From assembly GCA_028719045.1 (NCBI GenBank), contig JAQULD010000028.1:1-15009 (forward strand): 15,009 nucleotides of DNA, in the 5' to 3' direction. Shown piece after piece: positions 7,140-13,901 of the stretch. The DNA comes from Candidatus Omnitrophota bacterium (GTDB taxonomy: Bacteria > Omnitrophota > Koll11 > Gygaellales > Profunditerraquicolaceae). How positions within the stretch are numbered: position 1 is the first letter of the stretch; the number at the start of each line of letters is the position of its first letter. The position numbers and the translations under genes were made by a program. The notes beneath the pieces are model-generated. The model was not told the DNA's origin and did no database searches. It saw only the letters and a list, made by a program, of their open reading frames with translations.

Positions 7140-8465
7140 ATGAAGAATATTCTATCTACGAAAACGGTGGCAAAATGGCTGGTAATCGCTTTTATCCTGA
7201 ACTATATGCCTCAATTCGTATTATCAGAAGAGCCGCCGGCCGGACCCGGAGCAGCCGCGCAGGAACAGCCGCAAAAACCGGGATTTACGTTCGCGGAATG
7301 CTATAGGCTGGCTTTAAAACAGAGCGAGACCGTCGCTATCAGCTCCGAGGTCATCAAGGAAGCGGAGGCGCGTTTTCTCCAGGCCTTCGGCACAATCCTT
7401 CCGCATGTTACTTTTGAATCCGATCAAACAAATTTCGACCCAAGGGGAGATTCCAGTTCGTTTCCCGGCAACAGGAGTTTTGAGCGTAAATTCATTTTTA
7501 AACAAGCGTTATTCTCAGGCTTTAAAGAATTCGCCGCGATGTCAGGGAGCAAGCACGAATATAAGCAACGCGTATATGAGAAGAAACGGGCCGAACAGTT
7601 GCTTTTGGTCGATGTATCGGGAGCGTTTTATCTTTTAGCCGAACAAATGGAAAACTTAAATACCCTGCTTATGATAAAGAATACTTTGATAGACCGCATC
7701 GGAGAACTTAAACAGAGGCAGGACCTGGGTAAATCCAGGCAAAGCGAGGTGGTTAACGCGGAGGCGCAGTTATATTCGGTAGAAGCCGATATAGAGTCCT
7801 CTAAGAGCCAGGTTGAGGTTGCCAGGCAGCTTTTGGAATTCTTGATCGGTAAGCCGGCAGAGAATATTTCCTATTCCGAAGGCACGGTGCCTGAATTAAA
7901 GCCGGAGAACTATTACCTCGCGAAACTGGAAGGCAGGCCGGATGTGCAGGCTTCGGGGGAATCCCGGGAAGTCTTCAAGAAAAATGTTTCCGTTGCCAAA
8001 AGCGGATTCTTCCCTTCGGTTAGCTTTGAGGGCAACCTTTATACACAGCGCAATACCCAGCCGGAGGACGGTAGATGGGACGCCGGATTAACCGTGGATA
8101 TCCCTATATTTGAGGGTACAGAGACCTTCGGCGCGGTGAAACTGGCCAGGGCCCAGGAGCGCGAAAGCCAACTGCAGTTTTCGCAGACAAAACGGCTCGC
8201 CGTCCAGGATATCCGCGATTCTTACGTGCAGCTTAAATCGGCGATATTAAGGATGAACGCCCTTAAACTCGCCTTGGATGCCTCCGAACAAAACTATAAA
8301 TTACAAAAACAGGATTATGAATTAAACCTGGTAAATAATCTCGATGTTTTACAGTCCATTCAGACCTTAGAAAACGCCAAGATCAGTTACTTGCAGTCTT
8401 TATATGATACAAAACGCCAGTATTGGCAGCTTCAGGTTTCAATCGGGGAAAGTTTCCCGGATTAG
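7140..8465 (+). CDS. TolC-family outer membrane efflux protein
   Basis: This 441-residue protein is an outer-membrane channel of the TolC/OEP family, which exports drugs, metals or proteins through a trimeric barrel and periplasmic tunnel. A signal peptide is visible (basic MKNILSTKTVAKW, hydrophobic core to about residue 24, likely cut near VLS-EE at 29-30). Two OEP repeats follow, each with a beta-barrel segment and long helices rich in Ala, Gln and Glu (about 50-225 and 250-430). Typical motifs are LGKSRQSEVVNAEAQL in repeat 1 and LVNNLDVLQSIQTLENA in repeat 2. No membrane fusion protein or inner-membrane pump is adjacent, so the partner pump is encoded elsewhere. The start has only a weak ribosome binding site but is confirmed by the signal peptide. 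Confidence 0.93.
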   Translation: MKNILSTKTVAKWLVIAFILNYMPQFVLSEEPPAGPGAAAQEQPQKPGFTFAECYRLALKQSETVAISSEVIKEAEARFLQAFGTILPHVTFESDQTNFDPRGDSSSFPGNRSFERKFIFKQALFSGFKEFAAMSGSKHEYKQRVYEKKRAEQLLLVDVSGAFYLLAEQMENLNTLLMIKNTLIDRIGELKQRQDLGKSRQSEVVNAEAQLYSVEADIESSKSQVEVARQLLEFLIGKPAENISYSEGTVPELKPENYYLAKLEGRPDVQASGESREVFKKNVSVAKSGFFPSVSFEGNLYTQRNTQPEDGRWDAGLTVDIPIFEGTETFGAVKLARAQERESQLQFSQTKRLAVQDIRDSYVQLKSAILRMNALKLALDASEQNYKLQKQDYELNLVNNLDVLQSIQTLENAKISYLQSLYDTKRQYWQLQVSIGESFPD

Positions 8466-8517
8466 TTTTGCGGCAGTCTTTTTATCTTGGTTAATTTTTT
8501 GTATTGCATTGTAATCA

Positions 8518-8546
8518 TTGAACATTTCTCCCTGTAGCTGTAAAAT
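8518..8546 (+). promoter_or_regulatory. sigma70-type promoter for the CBS-domain gene
   Basis: TTGAAC (8518-8523) and TAAAAT (8541-8546) are 17 bp apart in the 141-base gap after the TolC-like gene. The transcript would have a leader of about 55 bases before the GTG start at 8607. No terminator with a GC-rich stem was found in the same gap. Confidence 0.55.
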
Positions 8547-8606
8547 AAGGGCAGCGTCAGCAATTAACGCAAAAGTGAATGTAATTATTGAATCGCAGGA
8601 GGCGGC

Positions 8607-9035
8607 GTGGGCAAGCTTATTAAGTTAAGCCAAAAGGAAAACACCCCTTTTGCTTTAAAGATTTCCGATGACATTATAAAGACAACGGAAAACGTATCCG
8701 TGCGGGAAGTGGCGAAGATACTTGAAGAAAACAGGGTAGGCGCGGTTATTATAGAAAGAGAAGGCAATCTCGTGGGTATTATTTCGGAAAGGGACATTGT
8801 TTGGAGAGTGGTAGCGCTGGGCAAGTCTCCGGATGATACCAAGGCCTCTGAAATTATGACAAGAAACGTAGTCACTGTGGATCTGGCCGAAGGGATGGAT
8901 AAAATTTACGATGTAATGAAGAAATTGCCTTTCAGGCACCTGCCTATTAGAAAAGGCAATCGTGTTATTGGGATGGTTTCAAACCGGGACCTGATGTATC
9001 TTAGGAAACTAAAGGCGGTCCAGAAAATTGATTAA
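8607..9035 (+). CDS. CBS-domain pair protein
   Basis: The 142-residue protein consists of two CBS domains (about 16-73 and 80-136) and almost nothing else. CBS pairs bind adenine nucleotides or S-adenosylmethionine and act as energy or ligand sensors. Typical segments are NRVGAVIIEREGNLVGIISERDI in repeat 1, read as two pieces around residues 42-64, and FRHLPIRKGNRVIGMVSNRD around 109-128. The GTG start is set by AGGAGG at 8597-8602. The gene has its own promoter. What it regulates is not evident; stand-alone CBS proteins often bind and control enzymes or transporters encoded elsewhere. Confidence 0.92.
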   Translation: MGKLIKLSQKENTPFALKISDDIIKTTENVSVREVAKILEENRVGAVIIEREGNLVGIISERDIVWRVVALGKSPDDTKASEIMTRNVVTVDLAEGMDKIYDVMKKLPFRHLPIRKGNRVIGMVSNRDLMYLRKLKAVQKID

Positions 9036-9083
9036 ATAGAACCCGGAAGATTTGTTCGCATACCACAAAAAAAGAGAGGTGCT

Positions 9084-9362
9084 ATGCCAATTAAGTCAAT
9101 CGAGATAATATGCCTTCCTTGCCCAAAATGCGAAGCTTTAGAAAGAAAGATCATGGAGGCGATCAGAGGATTGGAATTCCAGTACAAAATAAAACTGACC
9201 TTTGATTTTAAGAAATGCACCAATCTCCGGGAAATGGCTAAATACAGTCTGAACGCTTCGCAGACCCCCGTAGTGCTCATCAACGGAAGCGTAGAATTCG
9301 CCGGAAGAATAGACGGCCAGGCGATAAGGCCGAAATTAGACTCCATACATAAAGGCTACTAA
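9084..9362 (+). CDS. small thioredoxin/glutaredoxin-fold protein with CxxCxxC motif
   Basis: This 92-residue protein resembles the short thioredoxin-like redox-disulfide family (MTH895/TM0996 type). It starts with a beta strand (IEIICL), then Cys10-x2-Cys13-x2-Cys16 where thioredoxins have CxxC, a long helix, and the cis-proline loop TPVVLINGSVEFAG around 75-88. The third cysteine could bind metal or take part in disulfide exchange. AGAGAGGTG precedes the ATG. It follows the CBS gene by 48 bases and may share its transcript. Likely a cytoplasmic thiol-disulfide or metal-handling protein; the partner is unknown. Confidence 0.82.
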   Translation: MPIKSIEIICLPCPKCEALERKIMEAIRGLEFQYKIKLTFDFKKCTNLREMAKYSLNASQTPVVLINGSVEFAGRIDGQAIRPKLDSIHKGY

Positions 9363-9392
9363 TATTTCATAAATCCGGAAAGAAATTTTTTC

Positions 9393-9420
9393 TTGACAGC
9401 CGGTTATATTCCGTTAAAAT
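9393..9420 (+). promoter_or_regulatory. strong sigma70-type promoter upstream of the 9476 gene
   Basis: A perfect -35 box TTGACA (9393-9398) and TAAAAT (9415-9420) are spaced by 16 bp, 56 bases before the start codon. This is the best promoter match in the window. An AT-rich inverted repeat (AAGAAA and TTTCTT) overlaps the upstream side of the -35 box. Confidence 0.65.
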
Positions 9421-9475
9421 ATTTTAGGCCCATATAGTAAAATTTGACTATAACTAAGTATAAAGGAAGTAATTT

Positions 9476-9748
9476 ATGCAGTGGGAATCAAAAACCCAGG
9501 AAAAGTTCCAACTGATGATATCAAAAATCCCGGTTTTTCACCGGCACATAACCGAAGAGGTTGTTACCGGAAGAGCCGAAGAAAACGCCCGCTTAAGGAA
9601 TGCGAGCCTGGTCGAGGAACGGGATTTGGCCGGGGCTTTTTTTTCAGATGTCCCGTCCCCTTTTTACAGCATGATGATAAGGCTTCTTGATGAGGTAGGG
9701 ATCGACTACAGGAAATATGGTTTTCCTAAAGAAAATAACGGAAAATAA
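9476..9748 (+). CDS. small protein resembling the PCP_red (protochlorophyllide reductase C-terminal) domain
   Basis: This 90-residue protein begins MQWESKTQEKFQLMISKIPV and continues with FHRHITEEVVTGRAEE. The pattern W, acidic helix, KIP.F and then a helix ending in a charged Glu/Arg run resembles the PCP_red domain found at the end of light-independent protochlorophyllide reductase subunit B and as small stand-alone proteins in many non-photosynthetic bacteria. The second half (VEERDLAGAFFSDVPSPFYS, then LLDEVGIDYRKYGFP) is less conserved. No other tetrapyrrole gene is present, so pigment synthesis is not implied. The start has AAGGAAG at a good distance. The family match is from memory of the motif and is tentative. 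Confidence 0.55.
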   Translation: MQWESKTQEKFQLMISKIPVFHRHITEEVVTGRAEENARLRNASLVEERDLAGAFFSDVPSPFYSMMIRLLDEVGIDYRKYGFPKENNGK

Positions 9749-9795
9749 TTCTTAAACTCCGGGCATAACATTAAATAATCCTGGTAACATAACAG

Positions 9796-10800
9796 ATGAA
9801 AATAGCGGTAATAGGCGCAGGCGCGATAGGCGGTTTAGTAGCGGGATATTTAAAGTTCCGCAATGAAGACGTCACATTAATAGCGCGGCCACAATCAGCT
9901 GAAGCAATAAAGAAAAACGGCTTAAACATCGGAGGCTCCCGGGGAGACATTAACGTCCGGATCGACGCTGCGAGCAGCCTGGATTTTTCCCCGGACCTGG
10001 CGATCCTCGCGGTCAAAACCCAGGATTGCGAGAAGGCGGTAAACGGAAACTTAAAGTTTTTGAAAGACTCCGTAATATTAACGACGCAAAACGGTGTCCA
10101 GGCCGAGAATATCGTTTCCAGGTATATACCAAAGGAAAATATAGTTTCCGGCATCGTAATGTTCGGCTCCACTTATCTTGAACTTTCCAAGATAGTGCAT
10201 AATTTTGAAGGGCCGTGGATCATCGGAAACTTTTTTAAAGGCAAAGAAGATAACCTTTCCGCGATTTACAGGATTCTGAAAAAAGCGTTCCCTGTTGTCA
10301 TAAGCGAAGATATCAAGGGAATGAAATATCTGAAGATCTTCATCAATGCCAATAACTGCATACCGGCGATACTCGGTGTGAGCATGCAGGAGGCTTTTAG
10401 AGACTTAGAGATAAGCCGGATCAGCATCGCGATATGGAAAGAAGCCCTCGAAGTAGTGAAAAAATCCGGGATAAAAATTACATCCCTTCCGGATTTTCCC
10501 GTAGAGCGCATAACAGGGATGGTTGCGATGCCTCCTCTTGAAGCTGCCAAGGTTTTTTCCGGTGTAATGGTCAATTTAAGCAAAGAGCCGCTTTACGGCT
10601 CCATACTGCAGAGTATAAAAAGAAACCGCCCTTCTGAAATTGAGTATATAAACGGGGAGTTCGTCCATTTAGCCAAGCAAAATAAGGTATTTGCCCCCTT
10701 AAACGAGAGGTTGGTCAACCTGGTATACCGGGTTGAGATCACCAAGAAATTTCTGACTAAAGAGCAACTCCTTTTGGAAGTGAAAGAATTCTGTAAATAA
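9796..10800 (+). CDS. panE: ketopantoate reductase-family enzyme (ApbA/PanE)
   Basis: Family members reduce 2-dehydropantoate to pantoate with NADPH, an early step towards coenzyme A and the 4'-phosphopantetheine arm of acyl carrier proteins. The N-terminal Rossmann fold has GAGAIGG from residue 7. Other landmarks are AVKTQ with Lys74, QNGV at 98-101, Lys180 with Asn184 (matching the catalytic Lys176 and Asn180 spacing of the E. coli enzyme), and RPSEIEYINGE (278-288) with Glu281. All key residues are therefore kept, in a 334-residue protein slightly longer than usual. It is the first gene of the ketosynthase operon, with 5 bases to the next gene. It could be the true PanE or a related enzyme that reduces another ketoacid of this pathway. 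No good ribosome binding site is visible. Confidence 0.85.
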   Translation: MKIAVIGAGAIGGLVAGYLKFRNEDVTLIARPQSAEAIKKNGLNIGGSRGDINVRIDAASSLDFSPDLAILAVKTQDCEKAVNGNLKFLKDSVILTTQNGVQAENIVSRYIPKENIVSGIVMFGSTYLELSKIVHNFEGPWIIGNFFKGKEDNLSAIYRILKKAFPVVISEDIKGMKYLKIFINANNCIPAILGVSMQEAFRDLEISRISIAIWKEALEVVKKSGIKITSLPDFPVERITGMVAMPPLEAAKVFSGVMVNLSKEPLYGSILQSIKRNRPSEIEYINGEFVHLAKQNKVFAPLNERLVNLVYRVEITKKFLTKEQLLLEVKEFCK

Positions 10801-10805
10801 TAATT

Positions 10806-11405
10806 ATGGTCAAGACACCTTTTCCTAAACTGAAACTTACGGTAACCGGAGTGTACGGCGAGTGCTATCACGGCTATAAGATAGGCGAGGAAATAATACT
10901 GGAGGATTTTACGCATCCTCCGCAGCATTTTTGCCTGGGATTGGCGCACGCTCTTTTTCCGGTCATCTACGCTTTAAGTTTTGGTGCGAAATTCCCTTTC
11001 AGGGATAACCAGCGGTCGTTATTGGTTACTTGCCCTGACGGCGGGAAATTAGAGTTTAAAGCGGAAATTTTCAAGAATGGGCAAAAGGAGATAGAGTCCA
11101 TCCCCAAAGACCCGGACCATAAGGGGCCCAACCCTAAAAAAATGATTATTGAGGTGGTGGAAGCCAAAGGGAAGTGCCATTTTGGCTATAAAGTCGGGGA
11201 TAAATGGGAAACTTGCGGGTTGCAATGTGTCCCCGGATTCTGCGGGGCGGCATTCCATACCGCGTTCCCCGCGCTTTTTGCGCTCAATTTCGGATCAAAA
11301 TTCTTCTTCATGCAAAACCCTGATTCTATTGATACGGTGACTTGTCCTGACGGCGGGAATATCGTATTTAAAGTTACCAGGGTTCAAGATAAGAGAACGG
11401 AATAA
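10806..11405 (+). CDS. tandem-duplicated TIGR04076-type protein
   Basis: The 199-residue protein contains two copies of one module, at about 8-87 and 112-192, joined by a charged Pro/Lys linker. Shared positions include Cys20/Cys124, GYKxG at 23-27/127-131, FC at 42-43/145-146, His48/His151, FP at 51-52/154-155, AL-FG at 56-60/159-163 and TCPDGG at 75-80/179-184. This pattern is that of the TIGR04076 family, small Cys-rich proteins of unknown function usually present as a single copy of about 80-100 residues. Repeat 2 has extra cysteines at 137, 141 and 146. The conserved Cys and His residues suggest metal or cofactor binding. It lies 5 bases after panE and 2 bases before the ketosynthase, so it is part of the same operon. 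Confidence 0.75.
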   Translation: MVKTPFPKLKLTVTGVYGECYHGYKIGEEIILEDFTHPPQHFCLGLAHALFPVIYALSFGAKFPFRDNQRSLLVTCPDGGKLEFKAEIFKNGQKEIESIPKDPDHKGPNPKKMIIEVVEAKGKCHFGYKVGDKWETCGLQCVPGFCGAAFHTAFPALFALNFGSKFFFMQNPDSIDTVTCPDGGNIVFKVTRVQDKRTE

Positions 11406-11407
11406 TC

Positions 11408-12667
11408 ATGAAAAAAAGAAGAGTAGTCATAACCGGCATAGGGGTGGTTTCTCCTAACGGGATCGGCAAAGAGAAGGTGTGGGAAGCCATGTCTTCCGGG
11501 AAATCAGGCGTAAGCCTGGTGAAAGAATTTGATGTTTCCCTTTTTAATACCAGGATCGCCGCTCAGGTAAAAGATTTTGACCCCTTTAAGCTGGGGCTTA
11601 CTCACGAAGAAGCCGTGCGCATGGATAGATACGTGCAGTTCGGCGTGGTAGCCGCTAACATGGCTGTAAAAGACAGCAAACTGGATTTTTCCAAGGAAAA
11701 CACGGAGCGCATCGGTGTATGCCTTGCCAACGCCATCTGCGGGACAAAATATATGGAGGAGGAATTCGCTTTAGTTACTGACAACGGCAAGAACCCTATC
11801 GATCCCTCCAAGGTGCGTAAAGACCTTTATGACGCCGCGATGTTCAACACGCCGTCCATAGAAATTTCCTCCAAATACGGGTTAAAAGGGATTTGCGATA
11901 CTTTGTCCACCGGCTGCACTGCCGGCACGGATTCATTGGGTTTCGGGCTTGAAACTATCCAGGACGGCACCCACGATGTAATGGTCTGCGGGGCAGCGGA
12001 AGCGCCGCTTACGCCGATCACTTTCGGGGCGTTCGACGTAGTCAATGTTTTGTCCTGCCGTAATGACGCTCCTGAAAGCGCCAGCAGGCCTTTTGACAAT
12101 AAGCGCGACGGATTCGTCCTCTCGGAAGGCGCGGGCATTTTAATACTGGAAGAATTAGGCCACGCTTTAAAGCGGAACGCCGTTATTTATTGCGAAGTCT
12201 TGGGTTTCGGCACAAGCTGTAATGCCTTTCACATGACGGATCTGCCGGCTGAAGGCACCGCGATGACAAACTGCATCAGTTTAGCGCTTAAAGACGCGGA
12301 AGTGAAACCTGAGCAAATAGATTACATAAATGCCCACGGCTCGTCCACGAGGATGAATGACATATTTGAAAGCAACGCCTATAAAACAGTTTTCGGCGAT
12401 TATGCGTATAAATTGCCCATTAGTTCCCTTAAATCCATGATCGGACACCCTTTGGCTGCGGCGAACGCGGTCGAATTGACCGTTTGTTCCATGATCTTCC
12501 AGAGGGACATTCTTCCTCCTACCATAAACCAGGAGGAAAAAGACCCGCAGTGCGATTTATATTACATACCGAATGAGGCGATACAGAAAAAAGTGAACAC
12601 GATCATCAAAACGAGCAGCGGTTTCTCCGGGATACATTCTTCGTTAATCTTGAGGCGGTATGAATAA
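11408..12667 (+). CDS. beta-ketoacyl synthase, catalytically complete (KS-alpha / FabF-like)
   Basis: This 419-residue thiolase-fold enzyme should condense malonyl-ACP with a growing acyl chain. All active-site residues are present: Cys170 in STGCTAGTD, His310 in INAHGSST, Lys342 and His347 in SLKSMIGHPLAAA. Other family marks are the start MKKRRVVITGIGVVSPNGIG, RPFDNKRDGFVLSEGAG (227-243) and the C-terminal GFSGIHSSLILRR, close to the GFGGxNAS motif. The active-site segment STGCTAGT differs from the usual TACATG of FabF, hinting at a specialised substrate. Its stop overlaps the next gene by 8 bases. With the inactive partner encoded next to it, it is best read as the KS-alpha half of a heterodimer rather than the housekeeping FabF. 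Confidence 0.93.
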   Translation: MKKRRVVITGIGVVSPNGIGKEKVWEAMSSGKSGVSLVKEFDVSLFNTRIAAQVKDFDPFKLGLTHEEAVRMDRYVQFGVVAANMAVKDSKLDFSKENTERIGVCLANAICGTKYMEEEFALVTDNGKNPIDPSKVRKDLYDAAMFNTPSIEISSKYGLKGICDTLSTGCTAGTDSLGFGLETIQDGTHDVMVCGAAEAPLTPITFGAFDVVNVLSCRNDAPESASRPFDNKRDGFVLSEGAGILILEELGHALKRNAVIYCEVLGFGTSCNAFHMTDLPAEGTAMTNCISLALKDAEVKPEQIDYINAHGSSTRMNDIFESNAYKTVFGDYAYKLPISSLKSMIGHPLAAANAVELTVCSMIFQRDILPPTINQEEKDPQCDLYYIPNEAIQKKVNTIIKTSSGFSGIHSSLILRRYE

Positions 12668-13889
12668 GATAGCGGTTACAGGAATAGGTATAGTCAGCCC
12701 TTCCGGGATCGGCAAACGCCAGTTCTGGGCTAATATAAAATCAGGCAGGCCTTTTATAAAGGAAATAACCAGGTTCGACGCTTCCAAATACCCGGCCCAT
12801 ATAGCCGGGCAAATCGATGACCTGGAAAAATATACTCATTTATCCGAAAGGCTCTTAAAAAAGATAGACGTATTCTCCCATATGGCCCTCGTCGCGGCGG
12901 AGATGGCACTGCAGGATGCGGGTATTAATATCAAAAATGAGGATCCTAATCTTATAGGTATCTTTTTAGGCAATGCCATAGGCGGCTGGCTTTACGCGGA
13001 AACGGAGCTGCGCGATTTATACATTGAAGGCAGGGAAGGGGTTTCCCCTTACATGGCTTCGGCATGGTTTCCCGCGGCGCCGCAGGGGCAGGTGTCCATA
13101 TATTACGGAATAAAAGGTTTCAGTAAAACCGTAGTAGCGGACAGGGCAAGTTCTCTGATGGCCCTGGGTTATGCGCGCAGTACCCTGTCCAAAGGTAAAT
13201 TAAATTTCATTTTGTCCGGAGGCACGGAAGCGCCGGTAACCCCGTATGCGTTGTTATGCTGCAATACCTATGGTTCTCTTTCCAGGGATAACAGCCATCC
13301 CGAAAGCGCATACCGTCCTTTTGACAGGAAACGTTCGGGGTTTGTGATCGGAGAAGGCGCCGGCATCGTAGTAATGGAAGACGCCGCTCATGTAAAGGCC
13401 CGCGGGGCCAGCATCATGGCTTATATCTCGGGGTATGGCACTACCTGTGACGGAAAAGACAGGATCCAACCCGATAGCGACGGCAAGCAATTGGCCAGGG
13501 CCATCAGTATGGCGCTTTCGGATGCTGAAACTAACCCGGAGGAAATTGATTATATAAGCCTGGACGGCCTGGCAGTGGGTATCTGGGATAAAACCGAGAT
13601 AGAGGCTATCAAGACAGTCTTTGGTAAAAGGGCTAAAGAGGTCCCTGCGAGCTGCCCAAAATCGATGTTCGGGAATTTACTCGGCGCTTCAGGAGCGGTA
13701 GATCTGATCAGCACGATCTTAAGCATGGAACACAGTTTAATTCCTCCGACTATAAATTTAGAAGAACCGGCTGATAACGGGGTAAATTTTATTGCCGGAA
13801 AAGCGCAGCCGTGCGAAATAAACAAAGCATTGGTAATATCACGCGGCAGGGGCGGGATCAATTCAGCGCTGGTCGTGGAAAAACCATAA
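12660..13889 (+). CDS. catalytically dead ketosynthase (chain-length-factor-like, KS-beta)
   Basis: This 409-residue protein has the full ketosynthase fold (MNKIAVTGIGIVSPSGIGKR, RPFDRKRSGFVIGEGAG at 219-235) but none of the three catalytic residues. The active Cys is Arg162 (VADRASS), the first His is Asp302 (ISLDGLAV) and the second is Asn339 (SMFGNLLGAS). Only the lysine, Lys334, is kept. In type II polyketide and aryl-polyene systems such a partner is the chain length factor, which pairs with the active KS and shapes the chain cavity. Actinobacterial versions usually have Gln for Cys, so Arg is unusual. It starts 8 bases inside the KS-alpha gene behind GAGG, which favours equal production of the two subunits. 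The fold is certain; the role is inferred. Confidence 0.9.
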   Translation: MNKIAVTGIGIVSPSGIGKRQFWANIKSGRPFIKEITRFDASKYPAHIAGQIDDLEKYTHLSERLLKKIDVFSHMALVAAEMALQDAGINIKNEDPNLIGIFLGNAIGGWLYAETELRDLYIEGREGVSPYMASAWFPAAPQGQVSIYYGIKGFSKTVVADRASSLMALGYARSTLSKGKLNFILSGGTEAPVTPYALLCCNTYGSLSRDNSHPESAYRPFDRKRSGFVIGEGAGIVVMEDAAHVKARGASIMAYISGYGTTCDGKDRIQPDSDGKQLARAISMALSDAETNPEEIDYISLDGLAVGIWDKTEIEAIKTVFGKRAKEVPASCPKSMFGNLLGASGAVDLISTILSMEHSLIPPTINLEEPADNGVNFIAGKAQPCEINKALVISRGRGGINSALVVEKP

Positions 13890-13901
13890 AGGGAGATAAA
13901 A

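Noticed and set aside
9379..9396. AT-rich inverted repeat (AAGAAA / TTTCTT) as a terminator of the thioredoxin-like gene
   Set aside because: The stem has almost no GC pairs and the sequence runs straight into a strong -35 box, so it is unlikely to end transcription.
9476..9748. Evidence for chlorophyll synthesis
   Set aside because: The PCP_red-like protein stands alone; no BchL, BchN, BchB or other tetrapyrrole gene is nearby.
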